Source of the DNA: a virus | Reading direction: 5' to 3' (one strand) | DNA length: 55,840 nucleotides | Virus record (IMG/VR): IMGVR_UViG_3300028891_000002 | Span: 1 to 55,840 of that record | In this document: positions 25,001 to 32,962 of the stretch, one piece after another | Layout: each line of letters opens with the position of its first letter | How positions within the stretch are numbered: the stretch's first letter is position 1 | The notes under the pieces: generated by a model | The model's input: only the letters and a program-made list of their open reading frames with translations | Told to the model about the DNA's origin: nothing | The model's database searches: none | Program-made: the position numbers and the translations under genes

Positions 25001-26364
25001 GAATTGAACTTAAACCAAAAGGCAACTGAGAAAGTGTCCCTAGATACTGAGGGATCATCAAGACCAACATAGTCATCTACTCCATCAAAATCTAGACATC
25101 CCTCTATTGTTTCAGCTATAGGTGAAGCAGGAGAACTACAGTAAGAGTTATCATAGAAGAAAGCACAACCTCTACCTGTAAGAGAACTTATCTTATATCC
25201 TCCCTCTTGTTCAAAGTTGATCCACCATCTCAGCTTACTCTTATTCTTAGGATAGAGAGTAGAAGATAGATATTTAATCTCTGAAGAAGAGAGAACTCTA
25301 TCATAGATCTTGACATCTCTTATCCAACCTTTAAAATATCTACCTAGACAGACATCATTGGTAGAGCTAACATCTGTCTCTATTCCTGTCTGTTCAGACA
25401 TCAATATACCATCCTTATACAATCTAAGAATACCATTCTGTTTATCATATACTCCAGCTAGAGTTGTCCAAGTGTTTCTAGGGAACTTATCTATCTCTAA
25501 ATATCTCCATCCACCATAGGAAGAAGAGTATACTCCCCATCTCATCTTATCTGTATTAGCTGGAATATAGAAAGCATAACAAGAATATTTGATAACAGGA
25601 GCTTGTTCAGATGAAGAAGTCTCCTTCCACTTTAGAGTAACCAGAACAGTTACTCCTTCTGAATCTATATTTCTTCCTCTCTCATATAAAGGACATCTAG
25701 CTCCACTTCCATCAAAATATACACATCCTCTATCTACTGTATGTCCTTCAGTCCATATTGCTCCTACTATAGATCCATCATTATAGGAATAGTGTCTATT
25801 GTAAACAGTATCTCCTCTACCTTCATCTATCTCTAGTAAGAGTTTAGGAGAAGTAGGATGATGAAGTCTACCAGAGATATATGATCTCCTTATCTCTCCA
25901 GCTGTTAATGCTCTCTGATAAACAGCTACAAAAGAGATAGCACCTATACAGTATTGACCAATATAGACAGGATTAGTATTAGTATTGATAGTACCTGACC
26001 AAGAAGTACCCGTACTATACTCTTCTCCATCTAGATAGAGTCTGATAGTGCTACCATCATAAGTTCCAACTAGATAGTGCCACTTACCATCAGGAGTAAA
26101 GGGACAACGAGGAGAATAGTGCCATGTATCATCAGTACCATAGACACCAAAGGCTAACTTGTTTAAATCCTGATTGTAAAATAGACACCAAGCGTTTGAC
26201 TTCGTAATTAGCTGATTCCAAGTAGTACCTGTATATTCTTTATCTAGCTTAAACCAACATGCTACTGTAATCACATCACTTATATTCAGAGCATCATAGT
26301 GATCTACCTTAACATAGTCATCTCCATCAAAGTATAAACCATATCCTATAGTCTTCTGAACCAT
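22012..26364 (-). CDS. tail hub / receptor-binding protein with four LamG domains
   Basis: A 1450-residue protein. Three LamG/concanavalin-like domains occupy about residues 1-170, 205-370 and 425-610, each starting with a CxxFDGxDDYV-type strand and ending with a decapeptide-like RALS.EI element. A gp27/Tal-like hub segment follows (about 640-755), then a fourth LamG is inserted (about 755-950). A carbohydrate-binding-like beta sandwich occupies about 1050-1215 and the hub resumes to the end (KKSDILERIRDLSNTEIYFD, then SALNLARQLVS). It closes the tail tip and probably binds host glycans. The LamG and beta-sandwich segments have different codon use from the hub parts. Confidence 0.8.
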   Translation of the reverse strand: MVQKTIGYGLYFDGDDYVKVDHYDALNISDVITVACWFKLDKEYTGTTWNQLITKSNAWCLFYNQDLNKLAFGVYGTDDTWHYSPRCPFTPDGKWHYLVGTYDGSTIRLYLDGEEYSTGTSWSGTINTNTNPVYIGQYCIGAISFVAVYQRALTAGEIRRSYISGRLHHPTSPKLLLEIDEGRGDTVYNRHYSYNDGSIVGAIWTEGHTVDRGCVYFDGSGARCPLYERGRNIDSEGVTVLVTLKWKETSSSEQAPVIKYSCYAFYIPANTDKMRWGVYSSSYGGWRYLEIDKFPRNTWTTLAGVYDKQNGILRLYKDGILMSEQTGIETDVSSTNDVCLGRYFKGWIRDVKIYDRVLSSSEIKYLSSTLYPKNKSKLRWWINFEQEGGYKISSLTGRGCAFFYDNSYCSSPASPIAETIEGCLDFDGVDDYVGLDDPSVSRDTFSVAFWFKFNSLDSNQHLVHIKRYDATGSASRFFLIMNWYYDTDGDSITENNFHGGIVKSDGTWSRFSWTFRLDEHPELYDVGEWHHLVVTVDCSNGERKIYFDGKLFNTATSTDTDPIPTEAEKLVLGANNDNGTPDGTFDGLIDDFYLFNRVLSEDEVRYLYLYRVPKNKNDLLIWYKFDERAGTTAIDYSGNGYDGTIYGARWKSYVRRLEVEEIKTEENVNFPSRVEIVSDHLEEPVVNRSIIVKRDSIDPVFTGVIEQIEKEEEGYSKRSRIIARDFSSLLEKKLTGSISYVDQKVEDIVSDLLDRNYCLQFDGDDYIQATFSATSLSSFTFELWAKVRGEGWLATLEESNYRAGFYLNAWGLNFELYDIANSSRLRDSYDYWIIQDDRWHHFVATYDGEHLVTYRDGEITSSDYYSGFSFSPDTFKAGYSGFRGDICLIRVYSRALSPDEVKDRYINNTNITDGLFIEYKFTEGSGSTLTDTSGNGYDASITGAVWSHHGVIGDVRIGETPSSVDIYSEWFQTSDTDFQSDTFNNTEISGTGREAIVQLKEGENSGDVTSELIQPVNLNSWHEFDAKANEYNSDVKFDILKSDDTVLVSDLNLSDLPYSLSSITESSIKVKAKFTRGEIQWINNTESGTAHNLRANISSDINVVGQRLNLGNRYVSKWKVKIFVKASALGYIYGRIWRYSDKSVLYTAPEVYDLSGYSEGVHWFEFTANFNSSEDVIIGIEYTDGYDNSYADCYDSSNVIEGHLMYRNKGGTWSENEDLDLVIQVYIYDTNNPNIEWWRVSYQADSMELDVDYDKKSDILERIRDLSNTEIYFDRRGLLNHVINRGVRKDLTLTIEEGVECDVTEHTETLPLVNKWKVIGETFEEERIEAEASDTDSINLYGEHQSVYVDNKLVTKSSALNLARQLVSKTKDPTYKRTVKELDEKAERIEAGDYIYLDSDDLSLKGGYRVERVRRTIDDSGELADLEITAKAKRIGEKIREIDEIRGWFK

Positions 26365-26370
26365 ATATCA

Positions 26371-26793
26371 TCACTTCTGAGAGGATACCTTCTCAAACTG
26401 TAATATATAGGAGATAGTGGGGGATGCATTCTGATCTGTATCCCACTTCTTAGCCTCTTCTAGAGTGAATCTAGCATCCTTCAATACTACTAGATCAGCA
26501 TTAACTTCTCCCTGTAGAGGATACTGTAGATCATATGCAGATCCCCATGTCAATACAGACTCTAACTCTGATCTCTTATATGGGTTAAGCTTACCTTCTA
26601 GTGTTATTCTAACCACTATCTTTCTTCTCCATACAGCTAGAGGATAGTATTTAGGATCTTTAGATCTCCTTATTCTCCACTCTGGTATTATCTGCTTAGT
26701 TATCTTACTAGGCTTAGGAGAGAATGTAAATAGAGTCTCTCCTGTATCCTTATCTCTTATCTCTACTGTTGTATCATTAGCTACCCATACCAT
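26371..26793 (-). CDS. distal tail protein (putative)
   Basis: A 140-residue beta-rich protein (TVEIRDKDTGETLFTFSPKP, then IVVRITLEGKL). Position between tape measure and tail hub is that of the distal tail (Dit) protein in siphoviruses. No clear sequence signature, so the call rests mainly on gene order. Confidence 0.55.
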   Translation of the reverse strand: MVWVANDTTVEIRDKDTGETLFTFSPKPSKITKQIIPEWRIRRSKDPKYYPLAVWRRKIVVRITLEGKLNPYKRSELESVLTWGSAYDLQYPLQGEVNADLVVLKDARFTLEEAKKWDTDQNASPTISYILQFEKVSSQK

Positions 26794-26797
26794 ATCT

Positions 26798-28795
26798 CTA
26801 CACTCCCTCCCTCTGTAGTCTAGATAGTTCTTCTGCTATCCTGTAGATATCTGCTTCTTCTCTAACTGTAGCCTCTACATTGAATATATTATTGATAACT
26901 ATCTCTCTAGTAGAGGGCACAGGTTCTCTATATGGTACTATAATCTCAGCAGGATGTAGATATGCTAATCCCTCTTCTATCACATATCCTCCTCTCTGTG
27001 CAGGAGGAGGAGTCCACTTAGCACCAGCAGGTCTAACATATCCCAGAGCACCAGTAGGAGTCCTAGTCCACTCCATTACTCTTAACATACCTGAGCTTAC
27101 TGCTCTCTCAAATTCTCTAGTAGTTCTATATCCTAGATATATAGCTCTCTGTGCCTCTATCTTAGTTACTGTACCAGCTAGTTCTCCTCTCAGTTTAGCT
27201 AATTCTCTTAATATATTGAGAACAGTAGTCTGAGTCTTCTTATACATGCTATTCATAATTTCACTCCAAAATTCAGAAAGAGTATTCCAAGGTTCAGCTA
27301 CCTTCTCTGGTACACTCATAAGAGTCTTTATCAGTTTCTCAAAGATACCTTCAGATTCCTCTGTCTTCTTATCAAAGCTAGATAGATACTCCTTTAGAGC
27401 ATTGATAGTTAGATTAGCTACTGCTTGTAGTTCAGGGAAAGGTTTACCTAACTCTATCAATCCTTCCTTAGAGAGAGCTAGAATATTATTTAGATTAAGG
27501 AATCCTCCTGCAAGTATGAGAGGAACTCCTATATAGGGTTGACCAGAGAGTGTAAGGAGAACTCCACCTACAGTCATAGCCGCTCCTGCTACTGTACCCA
27601 AAATAGAAGCTAATAGACTCCAGAAACCAGTATTCTCTCCTAGAGCATCCTCTATAGAGTATAAAATATCTAATATAAACTCAAATACAGGAGCAAAGTA
27701 TTCTCCTAGTATATCTCCTATTACTTCAAATATCTCTGATACATATTCTCCCATTTCTCCTGAGAAGAGAAGCATCATACCTATACTGGCTATAGCTCCT
27801 CCTGCTATCATAGCTTTCTTACCTAGTCTCTTTATTCCTCTAGTCATAGTCTTCATGTTTCTATTAGCCTTTCTACTTAGCTTATTGAATACTAGAAACT
27901 GAGTATTAGTTGTAGTCATACTCTTGTTGACAGGTGTTAATCCTCTAGCAAAGACAAGACTACCTTTTCTGTTCTCTAGAAACCTTCTACCTAGCTTCTT
28001 GAAACCATCTGTTAATCCTCCTATGATCTGGAAGTGTCTTCTCTGCTCTTTGACTAATGGTCTAACTGATCTTACAAATCCCTGTACTCTAGTATCTGTT
28101 CTCTCTAATCCTCTAGCATATCTAGCAACTACTGAATCTAACTCTTGAGTAGATAGTATAGAAGGTGTTATACCCAGTTTAACTAGATTCTTACCAGAAG
28201 TCTCAGTTATCTTCATAGATTGAGCTAGTCTAGCTAATTCAGGAGAGACAGTCTTAGTAGAGACAAGTAACTCTTTAAATTTACTGCTTAGAGTACCTAT
28301 ACCTGAAGCTAGATATCCTACAGTAATACCTAGAGATAATATAGGCATAGCTAATCTCTCTAATAGGAAGAAAAATGTGAAACCTACAGCTAACAGATAT
28401 CTAGTTGCCATACCTAGAGCATCTTCTCTCTCCACTAGATCTCTCATAACCTCTAGGAAGGAAGTAAGAGTATCTAGAATATTAGCTATAGTCTCTCCTA
28501 GAGGCATAAGGGCATCTGATACTATGATACTCCACTCATCCATCAGTACTCCTACATCTACAGACTCCTCAGCTATAGTTCTCCACATTCTCTCCCATAC
28601 AAACATGACTCCTAGTAAACCCATAATCCTCATAAAAGCCCATTTAGCAAATCTATCAAACTTACTCCATGTTCTCTCTGTTATCTGTTCAGCAGTCTTA
28701 CCAGTCCTCTTTATCTGCTCCTCTGTCTTCTTTATCTGTTCTGCTCCTCTAACATTTACATCTACAGTAATTCTAAATGGTTGATTGCTACTCAT
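26798..28795 (-). CDS. tail tape measure protein
   Basis: A 665-residue protein. The N-terminus is a charged coiled coil (EQIKKTEEQIKRTGKTAEQI), and several hydrophobic or Gly-rich helices lie in the middle (AMIAGGAIASIGMMLLF; ILGTVAGAAMTVGGVLLTL). The C-terminus has GGYVIEEGLAYLHPAEIIVP and then a strand-helix ending typical of tape measure proteins. At roughly 0.15 nm per residue this implies a tail of about 100 nm. Its ATG overlaps the stop of the frameshifted chaperone (ATGA). Confidence 0.85.
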   Translation of the reverse strand: MSSNQPFRITVDVNVRGAEQIKKTEEQIKRTGKTAEQITERTWSKFDRFAKWAFMRIMGLLGVMFVWERMWRTIAEESVDVGVLMDEWSIIVSDALMPLGETIANILDTLTSFLEVMRDLVEREDALGMATRYLLAVGFTFFFLLERLAMPILSLGITVGYLASGIGTLSSKFKELLVSTKTVSPELARLAQSMKITETSGKNLVKLGITPSILSTQELDSVVARYARGLERTDTRVQGFVRSVRPLVKEQRRHFQIIGGLTDGFKKLGRRFLENRKGSLVFARGLTPVNKSMTTTNTQFLVFNKLSRKANRNMKTMTRGIKRLGKKAMIAGGAIASIGMMLLFSGEMGEYVSEIFEVIGDILGEYFAPVFEFILDILYSIEDALGENTGFWSLLASILGTVAGAAMTVGGVLLTLSGQPYIGVPLILAGGFLNLNNILALSKEGLIELGKPFPELQAVANLTINALKEYLSSFDKKTEESEGIFEKLIKTLMSVPEKVAEPWNTLSEFWSEIMNSMYKKTQTTVLNILRELAKLRGELAGTVTKIEAQRAIYLGYRTTREFERAVSSGMLRVMEWTRTPTGALGYVRPAGAKWTPPPAQRGGYVIEEGLAYLHPAEIIVPYREPVPSTREIVINNIFNVEATVREEADIYRIAEELSRLQREGV

Positions 28796-28917
28796 CTCTT
28801 CCTCCTCATAGATTTACTTATCTTTCTATAATATATCTGTAGTCCTTCTAGTAGGAATGTTATCTCTTTAAATGACATCTTCCTTATATCCTCAAATGTA
28901 TATCCAAACTCCTTCAT
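28792..28917 (-). CDS. second tail-chaperone frame (gpGT-type extension)
   Basis: A 41-codon frame (MKEFGYTFEDIRKMSFKEIT onward) lies between the chaperone stop and the tape measure start. The same frame is open upstream through the chaperone's slippery site at 28956-28950, so it is best read as the -1 extension of the chaperone, as with lambda gpG-T. Independent translation from ATG 28917 is possible but no clear ribosome binding site is seen. Confidence 0.7.
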   Translation of the reverse strand: MKEFGYTFEDIRKMSFKEITFLLEGLQIYYRKISKSMRRKR

Positions 28918-28919
28918 CA

Positions 28920-29306
28920 CTAACCAGATTCCCCATCCTGTATTTGTGGTAAAAAATCTTTAACCTCTCTCTGTGCTTCCTCTGTTAATCCTGATAGCTC
29001 TACTATCTTAGTAAATATCTGCTGGAATGTCTCAAACTTCATCTCTCTTATCTCTGTTAGAGACTTAGGCTTAGGAGATACTATACCCTTGTATACTACA
29101 AAGAGCATTCTCTCCTCTGGTGTCTTAACTGCCTTGAATATATCTGCTATCTCTCCTGTCTTTAGTCTTCTAACAGTAATCTTCTTCTTCTTATCCTTAA
29201 TAGTTACCACTATATCTTCTGTCTCCTCTGATGCTAGTAGATCCTCCCATGTAGCTTCCTCCAATTCTCCTAGAGAGGATAACTCTTCTTCTATTCTCTT
29301 ATTCAT
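28920..29306 (-). CDS. tail assembly chaperone (gpG-like) with -1 frameshift site
   Basis: A 128-residue protein located just before the tape measure gene. It is acidic at the N-terminus, has a beta segment (DIVVTIKDKKKKITVRRLKTG) and a helical C-terminus. The codons GAT TTT TTA create the heptamer T TTT TTA (28956-28950), a classic -1 slippery site. A -1 shift there leads without any stop into the downstream frame ending at 28792. This reproduces the conserved gpG/gpGT arrangement of siphovirus tail chaperones. Confidence 0.8.
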   Translation of the reverse strand: MNKRIEEELSSLGELEEATWEDLLASEETEDIVVTIKDKKKKITVRRLKTGEIADIFKAVKTPEERMLFVVYKGIVSPKPKSLTEIREMKFETFQQIFTKIVELSGLTEEAQREVKDFLPQIQDGESG

Positions 29307-29330
29307 ATTCTATCTAAACCTCCTTCTTGG

Positions 29331-29345
29331 AATATATATATTTAG
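29331..29345 (-). promoter_or_regulatory. TATA-box promoter of tail chaperone gene
   Basis: On the minus strand a CTAAATATATATATT element lies about 30 bases before the chaperone start. It is flanked by a direct repeat of CTCCTTCTTGGAA (second copy at 29360-29372). A palindrome at 29384-29406 lies about 58 bases upstream. Confidence 0.5.
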
Positions 29346-29383
29346 AGTGAAAATAAGACTCCTTCTTGGAAGGATATAGAGAG

Positions 29384-29406
29384 TAATGTAACACGGTGTT
29401 ACATTA
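29384..29406. promoter_or_regulatory. 23-base perfect palindrome, TGTAACAC operator family
   Basis: Arms of 11 bases around a central G, with core TGTAACAC-G-GTGTTACA. It lies upstream of the TATA box of the chaperone/tape-measure transcript and just after the tail tube gene. It is the longest perfect member of the family. Confidence 0.65.
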
Positions 29407-29413
29407 GACTGCT

Positions 29414-29785
29414 CTAGCTTACTGTGATACTCTTAGCTCTGAAGTCATATGATCCTCTGATCTCTCCATCCTGTGGTACATCTATACTACCAGTCTCAGT
29501 CTTACATCCTTCCATCTTAACCTTCATAGTACCAACATAGACATCTATAGTGAACTCTGTTAGAGTAGAACCAGATACTAAGCTTAGAAGAGTAGTGTCA
29601 ACCCATAGTCTCTCTATAGTCCCTGTAACCTCTTGATTACCCTCTACTAAATCTACAGGTGTCCTACTACCTATCTCATAGTATGCCTCTAGATTATTCT
29701 CTATATCAAATGTAACTGACTGAGCATATCCTAACAGAGTACCATCCTTATAGATCTTAGCATTCCATCCACGATATACGGGCAT
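29414..29785 (-). CDS. tail tube protein
   Basis: A 123-residue beta-rich protein (MPVYRGWNAKIYKDGTLLGY, then GNQEVTGTIERLWVD). The pattern of a small tube protein with a central TGTIERLW-type segment and the position before the tail chaperones support the major tail protein call. Length is typical. Confidence 0.75.
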   Translation of the reverse strand: MPVYRGWNAKIYKDGTLLGYAQSVTFDIENNLEAYYEIGSRTPVDLVEGNQEVTGTIERLWVDTTLLSLVSGSTLTEFTIDVYVGTMKVKMEGCKTETGSIDVPQDGEIRGSYDFRAKSITVS

Positions 29786-29827
29786 TTTTCTATTACACCT
29801 CTATATTATATTAGAAGATTAGAGATA

Positions 29828-30313
29828 TTAATAGGTTTCTAGAGCTAATATCTGTATGGTTATAGTCTTTCTGAATAGTCTAGTTTCTGGATCTAGAGGA
29901 GCATTAGACACATTTAATATAAGAAGATCTAGATAACCATGAGAACTACAGAACTCTCCTCTCTTACTTATAAGAGTCTTTACTATCTGGTCTCCTAGAT
30001 ACTCTCTTAACTCATTTCCTCCAGCTGTTATCTGTCCTAGATCTGGATCTATAAATGTGAATGACTCTCCCATCTTATTCCATGTATCTATATCAAAGGT
30101 AACAGTAAATATTCTACCCTTATCTCCTAGACTAAGTTCTCTACTATCTACTCCTGTCTGTATAATAGATATTCTAGGAAAGGTAGCATCTACTCTAGGA
30201 TAATCTGGATAGATCCATGATCTAGTAGAGCTCTTACTACCTGTTCTAGGATCAAGTATATTCTCATGTAGAAGTGTCTTCAGATTCTTAAACATATCCA
30301 TTAACATAGTCAT
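29828..30313 (-). CDS. tail terminator/completion protein (putative)
   Basis: A 161-residue protein with an N-terminal helix (MDMFKNLKTLLHENI), then beta strands (FPRISIIQTG, IFTVTFDIDTW). It lies between the HK97-gp10-like protein and the tail tube, the usual place of the tail terminator. The call is largely by order. Confidence 0.6.
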   Translation of the reverse strand: MTMLMDMFKNLKTLLHENILDPRTGSKSSTRSWIYPDYPRVDATFPRISIIQTGVDSRELSLGDKGRIFTVTFDIDTWNKMGESFTFIDPDLGQITAGGNELREYLGDQIVKTLISKRGEFCSSHGYLDLLILNVSNAPLDPETRLFRKTITIQILALETY

Positions 30314-30319
30314 TCTATA

Positions 30320-30820
30320 TTACACCTCTCTCATCAGTTTATTGATTCTTCTAGTGATTATTCTTCTAAAGGAGGGAGTAGCTTCTCTGATAGATCTAGA
30401 TACTATCTTAGGATAAGATGATGGAGGTTTCCTTACTATAGATACTAGAACCTCTTTAGTCTTTATTCCTTCTGGTGTCTCTTCTTTCTTTACTAGTCTT
30501 AGTGCTCTACCTACTATAGGTCTTATAGGTCTCTTTCTACCAAACTCCATAGCTAGTACAGCTATACTTCTCTCTGGAGGATCTACATAGATAGTGAATC
30601 CTCTTCTCTCTAGCTGATATCTAAATCTAAATCTCTGAGGTCTACCATGTTTACCTACCTTAGGAGCAGTCTTAACTCTATATGGTCTATTCTTATTTAG
30701 AATAGAAGTTAGTCTCTTACCCCATGATTGAGTACCACTAATGATAGCATCTATTAATCTTCTACCTAGTACTCTATATAATCTTTCATCTATATTGATA
30801 CTGAGATTGATCTGTATCAT
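30320..30820 (-). CDS. HK97 gp10-like head-tail joining protein
   Basis: A 166-residue, very basic protein (ends TRRINKLMREV). A central segment FTIYVDPPERSIAVLAMEFG and an N-terminal helix resemble HK97 gp10-type neck proteins. It overlaps the head-closure gene start by 4 bases. Confidence 0.6.
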   Translation of the reverse strand: MIQINLSINIDERLYRVLGRRLIDAIISGTQSWGKRLTSILNKNRPYRVKTAPKVGKHGRPQRFRFRYQLERRGFTIYVDPPERSIAVLAMEFGRKRPIRPIVGRALRLVKKEETPEGIKTKEVLVSIVRKPPSSYPKIVSRSIREATPSFRRIITRRINKLMREV

Positions 30821-31191
30821 TCTACTCTCCTCAATCTTAACTCTTTAATGAATACTTCTCCTTTCTCATCATAGTGATTGGTTATCCACTCTATTCTATA
30901 TTGAACATTATTGAAGATAAGATAGTCATCTATATCTACTGTAACTGTAGTAGAGTTTATAGTATAGCTAGGTAGAACAAATGCTCTAGCATCTCCTAGA
31001 TCTATAGTACCATAGGGATTATATCTTAGATCTTCCTCTGTTATGGGGACTAGTTCTCCCTGTATACTGTAATCAGTATATGACTCTTCAGATGATCCCC
31101 ATGTATCATCTATAGTCTTAGATATCTTTCTTAGAGTAAGAGTCTTAGACAGTATCTTATTGAGAGTTATCTTAGGTGCTCTTATTATCAT
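30817..31191 (-). CDS. head closure (stopper) protein
   Basis: A 124-residue protein, with a beta barrel pattern in the C-terminal half (VDIDDYLIFNNVQYRIEWI, then EVFIKELRLRR), typical of SPP1 gp16-like head closure proteins. Gene order (connector, closure, gp10-like) supports this. Confidence 0.65.
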   Translation of the reverse strand: MIIRAPKITLNKILSKTLTLRKISKTIDDTWGSSEESYTDYSIQGELVPITEEDLRYNPYGTIDLGDARAFVLPSYTINSTTVTVDIDDYLIFNNVQYRIEWITNHYDEKGEVFIKELRLRRVE

Positions 31192-31199
31192 ATTCTAGA

Positions 31200-31865
31200 T
31201 CACTCTCCATAGATAATATTAGACTCTGATATTAGATGTGGAAACAGTCTCTCTGCTTCTCTATAGCTATATCCTCTCTTTATTAGCTCTATTATCTTTA
31301 AGAAGTCATTGTAGATATCTATATATGGATAGAGTCTTCTAGATCCCATTCTTATTCTAAGAGTACCTACACTCCATGATTCAGGTATCAGTAGTGTCTC
31401 TGATATCAGATATCTATATCCAGCATATAGAGTAGATGCTAGTTCTACTAGACTCCAATCTACAGGGTTAAGATAGTAGGAGTAGTCAGCTGTAATCTTC
31501 TTATAGGTATCTGAGGATGGAGCACTAGAGAGTATAATGAGACCTTCATTACTATCTACACTAGATACTGTTAACTCTGTTTTAGTAGTAGGATCACTAG
31601 CCTTAGTCCATCCATATACTGTTACATCACTAGCATCTATAGTCTTATCTAGATTGGTATCTGCTATAGGTTTAAATGAAGTATAGAACTTAGTGTTAGA
31701 TCCATTGATATTACCCTCTAACTCATCATCTATAACTCTAACTGTAATCATAGATAGAACTATCTTATCTGAATACTCTATAAAGTTAGATAGAGTCTCA
31801 TCTGATACCTGTGTCTCTGACAATCCTAGTAGACTTCTAACCTTACTAGGAGTAGTATATGTCAT
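31200..31865 (-). CDS. head-tail connector (adaptor) protein with inserted beta domain
   Basis: A 221-residue protein. The N-terminus TTPSKVRSLLGLSETQVSD and the C-terminal helices (VELASTLYAGYRYLI; YNDFLKIIELIKRGYSYREA) are those of gp6/gp15-like adaptors. The middle (about 55-130) holds an extra beta domain (SNTKFYTSFKPIAD, then ASDVTVYGW), also seen in some related adaptors. Confidence 0.7.
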   Translation of the reverse strand: MTYTTPSKVRSLLGLSETQVSDETLSNFIEYSDKIVLSMITVRVIDDELEGNINGSNTKFYTSFKPIADTNLDKTIDASDVTVYGWTKASDPTTKTELTVSSVDSNEGLIILSSAPSSDTYKKITADYSYYLNPVDWSLVELASTLYAGYRYLISETLLIPESWSVGTLRIRMGSRRLYPYIDIYNDFLKIIELIKRGYSYREAERLFPHLISESNIIYGE

Positions 31866-31931
31866 ATAGATTATCTCCTCTATTAAGAATTATATTAGAA
31901 CTAGAATAAAAATATGGTCTTTATCTTGTTA

Positions 31932-31959
31932 GAGACTAACTATCTATCTAGTTAGCCTC
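31932..31959 (-). terminator. hairpin plus T-run after capsid gene
   Basis: On the minus strand an 11-base stem (GAGGCTAACTA with TAGTTAGTCTC, one G-U pair) encloses a 6-base loop, and a T-rich stretch (ATATTTTTATT) follows about 20 bases later. It lies about 50 bases after the capsid stop and could partly terminate or stabilise the capsid transcript. Apart from it, the 31866-32009 gap holds no gene. Confidence 0.5.
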
Positions 31960-32009
31960 TACATATATTAATAGAAGATAGAGAGAAGAAGAAAGAGATA
32001 TTGGAGACT

Positions 32010-32843
32010 CTAGCAGTTGTTTATGATACAGATGGCATCATCATTAACGATCTCAACACCATACTCCATATAGAAGTTGAGTTCTACTGAGTCTGTTGAT
32101 GGATTATCCCATCTCTTGAGTGTAAGTTCCCTCTTTATAGCTAATACTGCCGCTCTAGTAGTATCTAAGACTATAGCCTTACCACTAGTCATGTTCTGAG
32201 TGACAAAGACCTTTAGACCAGCTATCTTCCCTATTTCACCATTGAGTATAGGTTCTCTAGCTCCATAGGCACTAGCATCTATGAATCTATCATCCTGTAA
32301 TAGATCTGCTTCTTGGTCTGGATGTATAACTAGAGCATTAGGATTGTACTTAGCTGTTAACACCTTGTTTCTGGCTTTAACTATATCACCAAATGCTAGA
32401 GTACCAGTAGTAGCGGCATCTATACTTGTACTAGCAGTTAAGAGTTCTGTTATGATATCCTTGTCTTCCTTGTCAGCTATAGCTTCACCTGCTTCTAATA
32501 TGTGATCCTTGATAAGATCAAACTCACATCCATCTATAGCTTCCTGTGTAATCTTAACTTGTAGACCTATCTTTGAAGGAGTAATCTGTACAGTAGAGTA
32601 TGTAGCCTTAGTAGAGTAGCTTGATAGATCTTCTCCCTCACTAAGACTGTAGGCAGTAAGAGCACCTCTCTTAGGTATATAGAGACTCCTACCCTTAGCA
32701 CCTACAAGATCCCTGTTAACTCTAACAAGAGACCTACCAACCCTCTTAGCTCTAGCAACCTCTTCAACCTGATCTACTATAATCTTAGGAAGAACAGAGG
32801 CTATATCTGTAGTAGTAAGAGCTAGTTCTTCTAAACCTTTCAT
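32010..32843 (-). CDS. HK97-fold major capsid protein
   Basis: A 277-residue protein. It has an N-arm region, then a P-domain and A-domain with LVIHPDQEADLLQDDRF, then ILNGEIGKIAGLKVFVTQNM, a signature seen across HK97-fold capsid proteins (GxIGxIxGxxVxxS/TxN). No long N-terminal delta domain is present; scaffold or protease functions are encoded upstream. It has its own promoter with a palindromic site, which fits high expression. Codon use is slightly richer in GC than the backbone. Confidence 0.85.
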   Translation of the reverse strand: MKGLEELALTTTDIASVLPKIIVDQVEEVARAKRVGRSLVRVNRDLVGAKGRSLYIPKRGALTAYSLSEGEDLSSYSTKATYSTVQITPSKIGLQVKITQEAIDGCEFDLIKDHILEAGEAIADKEDKDIITELLTASTSIDAATTGTLAFGDIVKARNKVLTAKYNPNALVIHPDQEADLLQDDRFIDASAYGAREPILNGEIGKIAGLKVFVTQNMTSGKAIVLDTTRAAVLAIKRELTLKRWDNPSTDSVELNFYMEYGVEIVNDDAICIINNC

Positions 32844-32887
32844 CTTTGATATTCACCTCTTCACTATGATATATATTAGAAGAAACA

Positions 32888-32900
32888 GATATAAATATTA
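32888..32900 (-). promoter_or_regulatory. TATA-box promoter of capsid gene
   Basis: On the minus strand ATATTTATATCTG lies about 50 bases before the capsid ATG, with a strong GAGGTGAAT ribosome binding site between. A palindrome at 32928-32946 lies about 40 bases upstream of the TATA box. Confidence 0.55.
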
Positions 32901-32927
32901 TCTATAAGAAGAAAGAAAAGAGAGAGA

Positions 32928-32946
32928 ATGTAACACTGTGTTACAT
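32928..32946. promoter_or_regulatory. palindromic operator-like site upstream of capsid promoter
   Basis: A perfect 9+1+9 palindrome with core TGTAACAC-T-GTGTTACA, the same as at 1149-1167 and 29384-29406. Its position upstream of the TATA box suits an activator or a distal repressor site. Confidence 0.6.
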
Positions 32947-32962
32947 AAGTGAAACAAAGAAA

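Noticed and set aside
28377-28784. Long plus-strand open frame opposite the tape measure gene
   Set aside because: It is antisense to a well supported gene, lacks a ribosome binding site, and its residues follow the complement of the tape measure codons. The frames at 26880-27233 and 27246-27536 are rejected for the same reason.
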